Positions 53,470 through 64,000 of a stretch of 64,000 nt of DNA are shown piece by piece. Numbering within the stretch: the stretch's first letter is position 1; each line of letters starts with the position of its first letter. Source of the DNA: Phymatolithon calcareum (taxonomy: Eukaryota > Rhodophyta > Florideophyceae > Hapalidiales); the NCBI GenBank assembly GCA_977006965.1, contig OZ345383.1:558001-622000 (forward strand), in the 5' to 3' direction. The notes under the pieces were generated by a model. It worked only from the letters and a program-made list of their open reading frames with translations. It ran no database searches and had not been told where the DNA came from. The translations under genes were made by a program, and so were the position numbers.

Positions 53470-54395
53470 GCGATTCTCTCAACCACCGAGCGAAGCATAT
53501 GGGAAGCAAGCCTCTCTCTTCTCCCCACCCACCCCCAACCTTCTCTATCCTAGTGACTTGCCTCTCTCTCCTCATTTAGTGCTCAAAGGTTTTTTAATGT
53601 GCCTTCGCATGTATTTGCGCAAACTCAACCGGTGGCGGATTTGGCGCAGCGTTCGCAACGGCGTGAACACTTAAGTCGCCATTCGCACTGAGACCGAAAC
53701 TAGGTTCCTTGGACGTCCAGAGTTGGACATCAAGGAATCTCGGTTCCACAAACTACCCCTACGAATTCAGCAGATGGCGTAGGAGGGCGCTTCCGTGCAA
53801 ACGTCGACCACAAGCGCCTTGACCGTGATTTAGTTGCGCTAGTTCGCTAAGGTAAAGAAGTCATATTTCATAAACTAAAACGGCAGTTTTTTAGCAAAAA
53901 TAAAATTTTTAAATTTTATGTTTTAAAAAACAATTCTATATTCGTGTATTTTCAAGTATCACGAAAAGCTGGCCAGATACGCGGTGTCGTAAACTCCCGA
54001 TTTGTGTTTCGAGGGAACGGCCATTTTTTCGACAATCAATTCACAGCGGCATTAGTGTCCCTACATGGCAATCTCTTTTGTGAATATTCTGCATGAAAAA
54101 AAGGACACAAAAATGGGTTACGCCAAGCATTTCCCTGAGCTCCATATTATGAGGAAGGCTAACTTGGTTAGCCGAAACCTCACTCTTGGGCAGCTGTAAA
54201 AGCGATTTACCAGAAACATGGGGTTGCAAGTGTTGCGATAGACAGGACCAAGACGTATCGTAGTGCAAAATGCGGACGCTTTAAAAAATTAAAAATAAGA
54301 CTTCACTTTGTCAAACCCAATATCAACATTCAATGAGAAGCCTTAGATCTCCCGATCTCACAGCATCATAAATAGTTCTACTTGAAGTCACGGTA
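53470..54395. other. AT-rich intergenic region
   Basis: No gene seen. AT-rich near 53,880-53,950. Confidence 0.5.
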
Positions 54396-56528
54396 CTACT
54401 GTACCAAGTCAGTCAATGACGCGTTCTCACGCGAATTTCGACCCTCGAAATCGACTCCAACCAGTGATTTCTTAAGGGTATCATTCTCTTCCTTAAGCGC
54501 CGCCTCGCGCTCTTCTAACTTTTCCACCTTTGCCTTCGCCTCCGCTAAGTTTCGTTCCAATGCCTCTCGCGCTAATTTTCGACGCAGGTTACTGCGTGCT
54601 GCAGACCTTCGATTCCGTTCCTTCCGATCGATAAGTTTGCGGTCGCGTTCTCCCATGTACATTGTCTGTTGTACAGGAGGAGCGTGAGGATTTTTCTCAA
54701 TCCGCGCAGCCACGCGTCGTCCATACGGCTTCTCCACTGACTTCACCTGCACTGGGATCTTGTCCCCGTTGGACGGTACGACCGCAGGCAAGTTCAACGC
54801 AAACGGCACAGACAGGGCCGGGTTGGACAGGGCCGGGTTGGACAGTTCCACCCCTGTGCTGCTGCTGACATCCGACACGGCCTCGCTCGATAACATTGGT
54901 CGTGGCTTCGGCGTTTTTGTGCACGGTTGCACGATGATCCTCTGAAGTGGTTGCTGTGACGGCAACGATGCTGGAGAAGCAACTGCGGTGGTAAGCGGCG
55001 CTGGTGTTTCCAAGGAAGGGTCAAGTTTTGGAGCGGTGTTGGTGACACGGGCGGTTCGTATAATCGGCGGCGAAGGTGGCGGTACAACGGGTCCGAAACT
55101 TTCTGGTGTCAGTTCCGTGCAAACGGGGCGTTCTTCTGCTACGGACCTAACAGGGTGAGATATAGGCAGTGCTGGAGATCGGCGAATGGGACCAGAGGGC
55201 GACAACGACTGCGAAGGTTGCGGCACTGAATATTGTGGTTGCTTCACACCAGGATATTCCGCATAGGACTCAGTCTCGGGAATGACGGGTTGGTACGCTT
55301 CAGTGGTAGGCTCAAAATCGATCTGCTCCTCTGCAATGCACGGAGCGGCACGTACTGATGCCCGGGGGGGCGTGACGGCTTCAACAAAAAGGCCCGGGTC
55401 GAGAGTGCGTGGCGAATCAAGCAGCGGCAGTGGATCTGGCACTTGCTGCTCTCGTACCACTGGTGATGCGCTCGGGAGGCCTCCAATGCCAATACGCGGG
55501 TGATGTATATCATCCGGTGGTACTGCAATAATGCCTGGATCTGTGGAACCCAAAGAACGCGCTGAGGCGGCAGATAATGATTTACTGCGCTTCTCCTCAT
55601 CACGCAATGCGTGCAGCTCCTCGACAATATCACTTTCAACGGGAGGTTGCTCAATCCTAAAGGGCACTTCAACTTTCGAAGGAAAGATAGGAAGTTCCGC
55701 AAATCTGGTCTGCACAGCCCACTTCCAAAGTGCATGCACTGCGTGGGGATTATCAAGATGTCGCACAGCGAGTCGAACACACATATTTTTCGCGCAAATC
55801 GGATTATCCCCGCGATGAACAGTTAGTTCTTGAGCGCCATAACCAGAATAATCTCCCAGAGAACGAGCCATGCATCCTGAAAAGGAGCTGAAATCGAGCG
55901 GATGGCGCGGGGCAGGGAAGACCGGTGCGCACATGCAGGAGACGGACCCTCGTGCAGAACACACGACGCAAGGGCGCGCCTCGCGGTGCGCAAACGAAAA
56001 AACGTGCGCTCGGCGGAGCATAGCTATGTCGAAATCGTTGGCGATGGCCTGACGGAGCTCAGCGGCGCGCAGGACAGCGTTGAGCGAGATTCGGGAGCTC
56101 ATGGAGTGAAAACTGGCAAACTGAATGTCAACGGTACCTGCAGGGCTCTCAGCAGAAACCGTGAGCAGAATGCCAGCGTTCGCATCGACGGCGCAACGAA
56201 GCATAGCATGACCAGAAGGACGAGCCTTCATAAGACTCGGAGAGGCAACGAATTTAAGTCGTTGAACGACAACGCCGACAGTGACAGACCCCAGTGAAAA
56301 CGCCGGGGCGCAAAGCCATCGCGAATGCGCCTGCGACTCAAGGGCCGGTAATCCCCATACCACACGATGCAACGCGAACGGGAACGAGGCGGCACGGCGG
56401 TCAGGGTTTGTCAGGATGGTGGCGTCCACGAGCGGGTCAGGGGAGAGAAGAAAATCACGCACGTGCGGTTGCGCGAGAAGTGATAGGGCCGTGCGCAGCT
56501 GGCGAGCCACACCGACGTCGGACGGCAT
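54396..56528 (-). CDS. bZIP transcription factor with lineage-specific N-terminal domain (710 aa)
   Basis: ATG at 56528, intronless. The C-terminus (about residues 620-690) is a bZIP: basic region RKERNRRSAARSNLRRKLA (N-x7-R pattern: N..AARSNLR) followed by leucine/valine heptads (LERNLAEAKAKVEKLEEREA). The N-terminal ~270 residues form a domain shared with the bZIP at 62.1 kb: HVRDFL, a WLCAPAF...VTVG..V..LKF block, a Cys motif CVVCSARGSVSCMC (186-199) and RHPLDFSS (206-213), then a Cys-containing segment and KWAVQTRF. The middle (300-610) is Pro/Ser-rich and disordered. It likely acts as a nuclear regulator; targets unknown. TACAGTA words lie 6 and 104 bp upstream of the start. Confidence 0.88.
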   Translation of the reverse strand: MPSDVGVARQLRTALSLLAQPHVRDFLLSPDPLVDATILTNPDRRAASFPFALHRVVWGLPALESQAHSRWLCAPAFSLGSVTVGVVVQRLKFVASPSLMKARPSGHAMLRCAVDANAGILLTVSAESPAGTVDIQFASFHSMSSRISLNAVLRAAELRQAIANDFDIAMLRRAHVFSFAHREARPCVVCSARGSVSCMCAPVFPAPRHPLDFSSFSGCMARSLGDYSGYGAQELTVHRGDNPICAKNMCVRLAVRHLDNPHAVHALWKWAVQTRFAELPIFPSKVEVPFRIEQPPVESDIVEELHALRDEEKRSKSLSAASARSLGSTDPGIIAVPPDDIHHPRIGIGGLPSASPVVREQQVPDPLPLLDSPRTLDPGLFVEAVTPPRASVRAAPCIAEEQIDFEPTTEAYQPVIPETESYAEYPGVKQPQYSVPQPSQSLSPSGPIRRSPALPISHPVRSVAEERPVCTELTPESFGPVVPPPSPPIIRTARVTNTAPKLDPSLETPAPLTTAVASPASLPSQQPLQRIIVQPCTKTPKPRPMLSSEAVSDVSSSTGVELSNPALSNPALSVPFALNLPAVVPSNGDKIPVQVKSVEKPYGRRVAARIEKNPHAPPVQQTMYMGERDRKLIDRKERNRRSAARSNLRRKLAREALERNLAEAKAKVEKLEEREAALKEENDTLKKSLVGVDFEGRNSRENASLTDLVQ

Positions 56529-57555
56529 GTTTGTACAGTACGGCGGGGGATCACACCAGTGTCGTCAGACGGGTATGCCAGATGCCATGTTGTGCACCAT
56601 ATTTACGTCGCTTTATTTCGGGCCGAGGACCTACAGTAGGCGTAGGACGGGACCGATGCAGCGAGGCAGGCAAAAATATACTGCTGATCTGCAGGGCAAC
56701 CATTGGCGGTTGCCGCAAAGTGAGCGGCAGATGTCGAGACGTGGCACCTGACGAGTGGCAGGCTCCGGTATCAGTTTTATACTGTAAAGTTGGCGATCTC
56801 TATAAATGAAGTGTGTCCAGCAATGCACTACAACAAAGTCGTACATATGGAAGTCTGAAATCAGTGTACTGTATAGAAACAATGCACACTCTACAAGGAT
56901 GTGGCGAAATACTTTCCCATCCGTTTGGTCGTTTCCTCGTTCCTCCACACAAGGGGGCCGGGTACAGTACTACTATAAAACCATAACCAAACATCTGGCA
57001 TTCACCCCCTCATCTCATTGCGCATCACCAACGTGCCTCATCGGCGAGCGAGAGCGTCAATCTGTTTACAATTCTAACTCATGTACGCATCAGTACACCG
57101 CTGTCGCATCGAATAGACATCGATTTTATCTCAAGAATGCTTGGTCGTTAAATGTTCTAAGGGCCCGTAAACCGTGCCATCAATCTTTTTATATTCGCCT
57201 CTCCCCATTGGAAAAGAAGACTACTGTATCGCTACGTGCAATGGTGAATTAAACACAGCGCATGTATACGTCCTGAAAAGTAGAGCAACTAATGAGGACC
57301 GACATTATTTTCCTCAAATGAATCGTGTCTTTTGATGCATCACCAAAACCTGCTCTCCATGAAGGCAGCTTGATCAATTGTCAAATCGACGCTTGACCCT
57401 GAATGCTTGCACCTTCCGACAGTCCCAGACCAGATGAAGAGGTCTCATAGACGTGGAAAATTCATGCTGGATCAATCGATCGCCAATTGCAGCAATCTGA
57501 TAACAAAATTTTCAACAGCCACACAGGGGACATAAGACTCTTAGAGGCTCCAGTG
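56529..57555. other. Intergenic region upstream of the bZIP gene
   Basis: No gene recognised. Contains five TAC(A/T)GTA words (56534, 56632, 56867, 56963, 57222) that may be promoter elements of the minus-strand bZIP gene. Confidence 0.45.
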
Positions 57556-57559
57556 ACCT

Positions 57560-57780
57560 AGTGAGCCATCCGGTCGAAAAGGAGACAATTGGCCATATGA
57601 TGCTACTGTGCACCGGCCGCGCAACGTCTCGACTGCAATTTGTAGGATAAATAGGCCCTAAAGCGAAGAGAAACATAATGATATGTCTCCAATTATCTGC
57701 TTCAGGTGCTACATTCGAGGTGTACGCTATTTCCGTAATATTAAACAAAGGCGGGGGTGAATAGTTCTACCGAACAGCAA
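57560..57780 (+). pseudogene. LINE family a 3' remnant
   Basis: PVEKETIGHMMLLCTGRATSRLQFVG matches in pieces the VKETVEHMILHCSGRAVSRRKFIG end of the family a LINE; it then stops. Confidence 0.65.
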
Positions 57781-58080
57781 CGCACGAACACTGCAGTTGT
57801 CACGCAGATAGTCTGCGTCACCAACACACCCACATTTCGTTCCTAGTTGTATTGCGTTTCCAGTGTTTACAATGAGTGAACGCGGGAATATGTCGTCATG
57901 CCTGTTTTCCAGCATAGGCTCCAGACCAGATACCGCCGGCTTACATAGTCACGGCCCGCATGCTTTTTTATTTCCTCGTGCGGAAGGCATTACCTCTTGT
58001 TGCAACGCTCTTCATCACCGGCTTTTTTCTCAAAATGAAAAGCAAGCACCGCTATTATAAGAGCGGTGTAACTATCACCT

Positions 58081-58114
58081 CTCAGCTTCAGTGTTTAAAA
58101 ACACCGACGCTGAG
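58081..58114. repeat. Hairpin, 16-nt arms
   Basis: Arms 58081-58096 and 58099-58114 pair at 14 of 16 positions with a 2-nt loop. Confidence 0.75.
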
Positions 58115-59233
58115 AAGTCATTGTTGCAAGATGAACATTTGCAATGACCAAGCTGGCGGAAGTATGACATGTACAATTCGGACCGATATGACATTGGATT
58201 CATAACCTCGCACTTGGAACCTATTCGTCCCATTACGTCCTCCCAGGAGGGCTTTCGTCTTTCTTCCTATTCTTAGGGCTGTCATGTACCGAAGGAGGGC
58301 CCTTTCTGTACCTCTGCGGGGGGCTGGTGCCGCAGTTTCGAAGTCAAGGAATGACTCCCTCGAGAAGGCAAGAAACAACGTACCTCGAACGACTCCGCTT
58401 GGCAAACAGTCACGTGTTCTCATGAGCGTTTGACGAAATTCAGAGACAGTCTGATTTTCTCTGAATGACGGACAATTCAATCGCCACCGCCGTTGACCAG
58501 ATTCAGAATGGTACAAATGCGACAACACTCGAGCACCATGTTGAGTCGGAAGGCAGTCGGAAGAAGAAGCAACAAGTTTTGGTCCGCTCAGTGCTCCTTC
58601 GGGAGCGAACGGAGAGCAGTGGTCGGTGTAGGCGTCGCGCCATGCCCAGTCCCCGTTTTGGGCAACCAGCTGTCATTACGGATCACCACAACTAACAGGT
58701 GTGCGACGACATTCTGAAATAGCACGTGGACCTTCGCGAGGTTCTACACCGTTGAGCGCGCGAAAGGCAATAGACTCTTCTTTTTCTTGCAGATCATGCA
58801 GCATCGCACCACCTTCTTTTCCTCGCCCTTCTGCATCTTCCCGAAAACTGCAACGGGCAGGATGCAAGGCGCTGTCATCTTCAAACGTTGTCCGCCACGT
58901 TGAGAACCTCAACGTTAACTTGACACGGGGTATCTTTCCAAGCTTGCCGCCGCGAAGGTGTTCCGCCTCCTGGACTCGACATCTGCGATCGATGCCGCTG
59001 CTAGTTGCCGTGAGCTACATGTCTTACGTGCCATAAAACGATCGAAGAACAGAACTACAGGAAGCTACCGTGAGGAGGTACGCATGCACCAAAATGATGA
59101 CGCCGCGTAGTTTACCATTCATCTCGTGGCCGCAGTAAGTCTCGAATTCACCCGCGACACGGTGACAACCTCGACATCAACTTGACATGGCGTATCAGTG
59201 TCCACGTCCCTGGTTTCTATACATCGCGGCTCC
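58115..59233. other. Stretch without confident gene
   Basis: Coding-like open stretches on both strands (for example minus 58,118-58,528), no recognised motif. The phrase ENLNVNLT / DNLDINLT is encoded near 58,905 and 59,170, suggesting a short diverged duplication. Confidence 0.35.
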
Positions 59234-59600
59234 ACGGCCCGGACGTCACTGTCTGGCCGCGGTCGAACGTGCCGTTACCCACGATCTTCGACCCAAACAC
59301 GAAGAGTGCCAACACCATTGACATGTCCTGTACAGGGGCACTGGCCCATCATCCAGTGCGGGGAATGACAGTCAGCCTGGATCTGCAACAGCACATAGGT
59401 ACTGTGAAGTAGCCTAGGAAGGTGCGGACGATGGCATGGCATTCCCTGCAGATCCTAGCTGGCTCGCATTCCGGGCACTGGATGATAGTGCCCCTGTGCA
59501 TGACTTGTCAAATGGTGCTGGCACTACTTAAATGCGTTTCGGGGTCAAAGATCGTGGGCAATGGCACGCTCGACTCCGGGCAGACAGTGATCTGCTCGAC
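59234..59600. repeat. Long imperfect inverted repeat with coding-like arms
   Basis: Arms 59234-59367 and 59466-59600 are inverted copies, roughly 75-80% alike. The left arm on plus and the right arm on minus both encode VPLPTIFDP preceded by a VTVxPxS pattern, so the duplicated unit may derive from a gene. Confidence 0.75.
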
Positions 59601-60181
59601 GGGGTCGGCAAGTCGTGAGGCACTCGCTGCTGCCATTTGCCTCTAGTTCGATATACGATTCGTATCAAACGTTCATCAGTGCTCTCGTTGGCAATCTCAC
59701 AGTAGCATTTGGGATCCGGTGGGCAGACGGATCGACCTTTCAAGAGATAGAAGTTATTTTGTTACACACTTTCACCCATCGAGCGCTAGAACCAGAGGAA
59801 ATACGGACCACCTTTCGCAAGAAACAAAAATAGACTTTCATCCTCCGGCATTGGATTCATATGACGGCATCGGCCCTCATTCCGATCGCGAGGATATATA
59901 CTGAATTATATTTTAAAGTTCCCAAGCCCTCAGTTTCAGTAACAGACTCAATCTGTCATTCCTAGTATTATGCATCGCCGCGGCACTTCTCCATCTCGGC
60001 AATGATCGAGTCTGCGACCACTGCGGCTCACTGCTGTTTCTGCTATCCGCCATACTGCGGATTAGACGTGATGTGCGCTGCATAGGCTTCATGTTGACAA
60101 GAGTCTATCGACTATCCTGCCTGCGTTTAATTTCACCATCGTCACCACCAAATCATTTCGTTTTGATCCAATAACATACAT

Positions 60182-60508
60182 CGAATAGTACCCGATGTCC
60201 TTGGCCAATTTTGAATGGGTCTTGTACAAGAATATTGAAGAAGAAGCCTCCACTATTTCGCCTATTATTGAAGTCATCACCGTCACTACTATTCCGTTTA
60301 GAAACTTTCGTTCAATAGTACCAGATGTCCTTGGCCAATTATGAACGGGTCTTTTCTATTTTTAAACAGACGAGACCCGTTCTTAGTTATTTAAAGAATT
60401 TCAAAAAAGAAGCCTCCACTATAACGCCTATTATTGAAGTCACCATCGTCACTACTATTCCGTTTAGAAACTTTCGTCCAATAGTACCAGATGTCCTTGG
60501 CCAATTAT
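60182..60508. repeat. Tandem repeat, about 2.2 units of 130-165 bp
   Basis: AATAGTACC(C/A)GATGTCCTTGG begins units at 60,182, 60,314 and 60,480. GAAGCCTCCACTAT and GTCACTACTATTCCGTTTAG recur within each full unit. Unit 2 carries an extra hairpin (GAACGGGTCT...AGACCCGTTC). Confidence 0.9.
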
Positions 60509-62104
60509 GTACAGGTGACCACCACTCTGCATAATACGCGGAATGTATGTGTCCCTCTTATATCAATAATATCAAATCGATCTACGTCCATTTGTTCTAG
60601 AATAGTTGAATGGCACAGAAACTTGTGGTCTCCATCATTATGCATTTCTGCTTTGTTATTGACAAATGTCTAAGGTTCTACTTGCCAGAGAATTTATCCT
60701 TACTATCTTGTGCCAAAACTGACTCACTCGTCGAGGGAAACGGTTAAATGTATAAAAGCAAAACTTATGCAACTGTGATGTTCATTACCCGATGGGACAA
60801 GTGCCTCCCAGCAACGGTCATCTTTATGTTGGGGCATCACCTCAAAACACTTCGGCGTTTGTACCACCCCATAGTTTTCGTGGAAGATGGAGCTCTGCCG
60901 AACAAAGCCCGTCATGTGGTCATAACGCAATGCTACTCACTCACGGTAGTGTTCTATCACACGGCCTTGCTCATCACCGGAATGTCATTCGTTAAGTAGG
61001 ACCAGTACATACGATAGTTTTGAAATTCACCTAGCCTACGACTGCTAAATTACTGTTCGTCTGCGCCTTCCTGGAAAATCTAGTTGAGTTGTCGACTTGT
61101 CAAATTACAGATTACTCAAGGAGGGAATTACCGGTAAGTATCAGCGCCTGTTTTGCACAGCTTGGCGCCACGACCTCAGTGAGTTGATCTTTTTTATTTC
61201 AGTGCGTCATGCATAGAAAAAATCGTGAACTTCTGTAAATCAAGCTGCACCAGATGCAACTCAGCTCCTGCTGGGTAAACTACTACTATGAAAAAGAAAT
61301 TTACAAGGTGCGAAGAACATGTTATCTTTCGAAAGCAAAGAGCTCACAAGTCCCACTCGAGAAGTGCGAACACCTTTTAAACACAACTATTTTCTCTTTC
61401 AAAAAGACGGAAGTCGTGTACCTATTATAAGCCTAAAAGGGAGCAAATAAAGTCTGGTGCTCTCTCAAGCTACTGCATAAGGCGACCGACTTCCTTCAAA
61501 CCCCCTCGCAACCTCCATCACTACCGGGAGTACCTCTCGTGCTCGCTTCGCGCCGCGACGACGAGTCGAGTTTTTAAACGCTGTGTCTATATACAACAAT
61601 ATTGAGATGGAGCAAAGCGCAAAGCACAATGAATAAGGGGACATAACACAATCTTGGGCAACCACGATCCCTGGGAGTTAAGCTGTCAATAAAAAAATAC
61701 ATCTTCTTCATTGGAAACTGCCATATTCGCAGACAAGATTCGCCTCACAGATATTTGCATGTGCTCCCAGATCCGCTAGAGGTAGTCAACTGATCCGATC
61801 TCGTTCTGGAGTAGCAAATATTTAACGTCAGCATAATATGATACCAGTAGCACCATAATACGCAACATGATAGGTCCATACGCATATCGCCTATTGGCTC
61901 TAGGCCCTCCATCATACTTTAGTCGATAACCGCCTCCATCCATGCACATGCGCCGTCCGCATATCATCGCCTTTATGGCCCTGAGCCCGTCTGCTTGTGG
62001 ACCAAAAATTCAGTGGGGTCCAACGGAAAAGAACGCCGCCAGCGTTACCATTACCCCTCTATCTCAGCTAATCTCCTAGCGCAATCGCTTCTGAACATTA
62101 AGAA
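60509..62104. other. Intergenic region upstream of the second bZIP gene
   Basis: No gene or RNA recognised in about 1.6 kb. Confidence 0.45.
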
Positions 62105-63820
62105 ATGTCCCAACTGCCGTTAGGGTCGCACTTGATCAGACCGAGCATTCAAGTCGGCGACCATCTCCCCGCGATCGCCGTCATGGAAACACCCAACCAC
62201 GCTGCCGTGCTACCGAAATGCAGCACGCCGCCACCACTCCCCGACATGTTTGATTTGATACCCTCCCTGGCGAGCAACGCGCTAGTCACAACGCCATCCA
62301 ACTTTGAACGCATCGCGCAACTCGGTTCCGCACGCGCACGTTCCATCCCGGATCTACTTGAAGAAACGCTTGCGCTAGCCAACCGCTCGCAATGGTTGAG
62401 TGATTTTCTGTTTGAATCCAATGTATCGGCCGACGTGGCCATGCTCTCCTCTCCCGTGGCGCTGAACTTTGCGTGCACGGCCGATGTATCCGAAACATCC
62501 ATGGAAATCTCCGGTGCCCATTCCGGCGCCCTGGATACCGCGCTACAGGTTCATTGGGCGCTTGTACCTGCGTTTTGTGCCGACGGCGTGACGTGCGGCG
62601 CCGCAGTCACTTCCTTGAACTTTTCCACGGCGCCTTCCGCTGCACAAGGCACACCGGGCACTGTGAAATCTGTCGGGCGTTACATCAGAGATGAATCCAC
62701 GGCTGAATTTCTCCTATTCAAGACTGATGCACCTGACGAGGACGGTCTTGTGTGTTCCGTGTTACACATGAAACATCTGAGCAGTTCCGCCCGTGCTCGG
62801 ACGTATATCAGATTTCGCGCACCGTCTTTCGGTGCACCCACGGCATCCGCGGTGTTGTTTGCCAGTTCGTGTGTTGAGAAGCATTGGTGTCCAGTGTGTA
62901 AGAAGAGCCCGAACACCATGTGTTCATGTGTTTTGCAGTTTACTGTTCCCCGTCATCCACTGGATTACAGTTCGCGTCGTAATATGGTCTCGCATACGGG
63001 ACGTTTCATTGGCAATGCGCACTACTCCATCCTGTCGGGTCCGCATGCTGGTAGTACGGCTGAAATGTCTTCCCATTGCAATGTTATCGGAGGCTGTGAC
63101 AAGACGATTATCAAGAATCTTGCGGGTTGGGCTGTACAGCAGCGAATAATGGGGCTCGGTCCGCAAAAGGATCTCTTAACATCGCCCAAGATGAAGGCAA
63201 TTATTCACAGCAGCTCAATGCCTAGCATTTCCTCGACCTCTGCTATTCTTGATGCTGCACCAGGGATCAGCTCTGGAACGCCGTGCAGCTCAACGTCTGT
63301 TCCTAGTGTGTGTACTATTCTGGACTCGCCTAGCGCCTACTTGACGGAAGGTACATTGGACTTTGCGCTGGGTGGGTTTACCGGGCTGACGGATTTTGTC
63401 GCCCCGACAAATGGGTTCAATCCAGAGTCTGCAGACATGTCCGCGTCTTTGTTATCGTTTTTTCAGGGTGGCGTTTCACCAAAGCCTCCATTGGTGGCTG
63501 AGTCTACAACATTCGGCGGCTTGGGTGGGGTAACAACACCGACTTCTGCTCCGGTAGAGTTGGAAAATCAAGTGAGCAAGGAGGAAGCCGAGCGACTAGT
63601 TCGAAAACACAGGCGAAAACTGCGGAACCGAGAAGCCGCCGCTCGTAGTAATAAGAAACGGAAGGAGAATTATGAAACTTTGCAAAAGGACGTCGTGGAC
63701 ATTCGACAGCGGAAGGAGATGCTTGCAAGAAAGCTAGAGGCCCTGCAAGAAGAGAACGCGAAGCTGAAAGCACTTGATGCAAGCATCCCCCATCCTGTTG
63801 GACCAACAATAAGTGGATGA
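62105..63820 (+). CDS. bZIP transcription factor with lineage-specific N-terminal domain (571 aa)
   Basis: ATG at 62105 is the first in frame; intronless. The C-terminal bZIP (about residues 495-560) has basic region KHRRKLRNREAAARSNKKRK with the N-x7-R signature (N...AARSNKKR) and a leucine-type zipper (LQKDVVDIRQRKEMLARKLE). Residues ~90-330 match the N-terminal domain of the bZIP at 54.4-56.5 kb: WLSDFL, HWALVPAFCADGVTCGAAVT, the Cys motif CPVCKKSPNTMCSC (262-275), RHPLDYSS (283-290) and a later GWAVQQRI. C-x2-C-x7-C-x-C could bind zinc. The linker is Ser/Pro/Gly-rich. It is probably a paralogue from an old duplication (the domain is diverged, while order and spacing are kept). Function in transcription is inferred. 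Confidence 0.9.
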   Translation: MSQLPLGSHLIRPSIQVGDHLPAIAVMETPNHAAVLPKCSTPPPLPDMFDLIPSLASNALVTTPSNFERIAQLGSARARSIPDLLEETLALANRSQWLSDFLFESNVSADVAMLSSPVALNFACTADVSETSMEISGAHSGALDTALQVHWALVPAFCADGVTCGAAVTSLNFSTAPSAAQGTPGTVKSVGRYIRDESTAEFLLFKTDAPDEDGLVCSVLHMKHLSSSARARTYIRFRAPSFGAPTASAVLFASSCVEKHWCPVCKKSPNTMCSCVLQFTVPRHPLDYSSRRNMVSHTGRFIGNAHYSILSGPHAGSTAEMSSHCNVIGGCDKTIIKNLAGWAVQQRIMGLGPQKDLLTSPKMKAIIHSSSMPSISSTSAILDAAPGISSGTPCSSTSVPSVCTILDSPSAYLTEGTLDFALGGFTGLTDFVAPTNGFNPESADMSASLLSFFQGGVSPKPPLVAESTTFGGLGGVTTPTSAPVELENQVSKEEAERLVRKHRRKLRNREAAARSNKKRKENYETLQKDVVDIRQRKEMLARKLEALQEENAKLKALDASIPHPVGPTISG

Positions 63821-63938
63821 GGGAAGCGACCTCTGTAACCTGAACAAAAGATCGTGCAGCGGATAGGGAGAGGAGAGGAACATGAGCAGAGGAGGAGTGT
63901 ATTGCTTTGGAAGACGGTTGAGAGCTCGAGATTGTATA

Positions 63939-63944
63939 AATAAA
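63939..63944 (+). other. Polyadenylation signal of the bZIP gene
   Basis: AATAAA 119 nt after the stop codon. Confidence 0.5.
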
Positions 63945-64000
63945 AGAACACTTTTGCGTAATTCTGGCGGATGTCGCGTGTCACATAAGTGTTGTTCTAT

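Noticed and set aside
60182-60508. CRISPR-like or LTR interpretation of the direct repeats
   Set aside because: Units are adjacent, long and about 2.2 in number, so a simple tandem duplication fits.
1-64000. tRNA and rRNA genes
   Set aside because: No cloverleaf with a consistent GGTTCRANTCC T-loop and no rRNA-like stretch was found by eye; a tRNA search program would settle it.

Overview
This is nuclear DNA from a eukaryote, most likely a multicellular red alga (Florideophyceae, Chondrus-like). That assignment is inferred. The genes are nearly intron-free (only two short spliceosomal introns can be modelled). The recognisable host genes are eukaryotic: a Tup1-type WD40 corepressor, a plant-type glutaminyl cyclase, an organellar bS21 ribosomal protein, bZIP factors and a PH-domain pseudokinase. 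Small groups of compact genes are separated by retrotransposon-rich DNA.

Layout. 0-2.6 kb: Tup1-like corepressor (minus). 2.6-6 kb: decayed transposon remnants and a small hAT-like element. 6.2-10.9 kb: a putative N-myristoylated repeat protein (minus) and a 460-aa protein of unknown family (plus). 11-13.7 kb: no confident gene, but a dense cluster of TACTGTA/TACAGTA words and four consecutive foldbacks. 13.9-22 kb: main gene island, with a short-chain dehydrogenase, bS21, a small Cys-motif protein, a Prx-like 2 redox protein, glutaminyl cyclase and a PH-pseudokinase. 22.3-53.5 kb: mobile-element block. It holds two copies of an unclassified 2-kb repeat (AB), RNase H-encoding LINEs (family a), a second LINE family (b), remnants of a third (c), a hAT derivative with an 8-bp target duplication, a Ty3/gypsy chromovirus with two 349-bp LTRs that itself carries a 388-bp hAT-type insertion, and two copies of a Fanzor-type (eukaryotic TnpB relative) gene. 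54.4-64 kb: two bZIP paralogues that share an uncharacterised Cys-containing N-terminal domain, separated by inverted and tandem repeats.

The most notable system is Fanzor. A nearly full-length copy lies at 45.25-47.82 kb and carries RuvC motifs and a zinc-finger half-site. It is broken by two in-frame stops and one frameshift. A structured stretch directly 3' of it is a candidate guide RNA. A second, 5'-only Fanzor copy at 27.5 kb has its own TATA box and ends at a nearly perfect 70-bp inverted repeat. Other recurring signals are many unrelated short perfect hairpins, genes whose third-codon-base usage drifts from C-rich at the 5' end to G/T-rich at the 3' end, and nested insertions that can be ordered by their target-site duplications. 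The host genes do not form an obvious pathway. Regulation is the commonest theme (corepressor, two bZIPs, pseudokinase).
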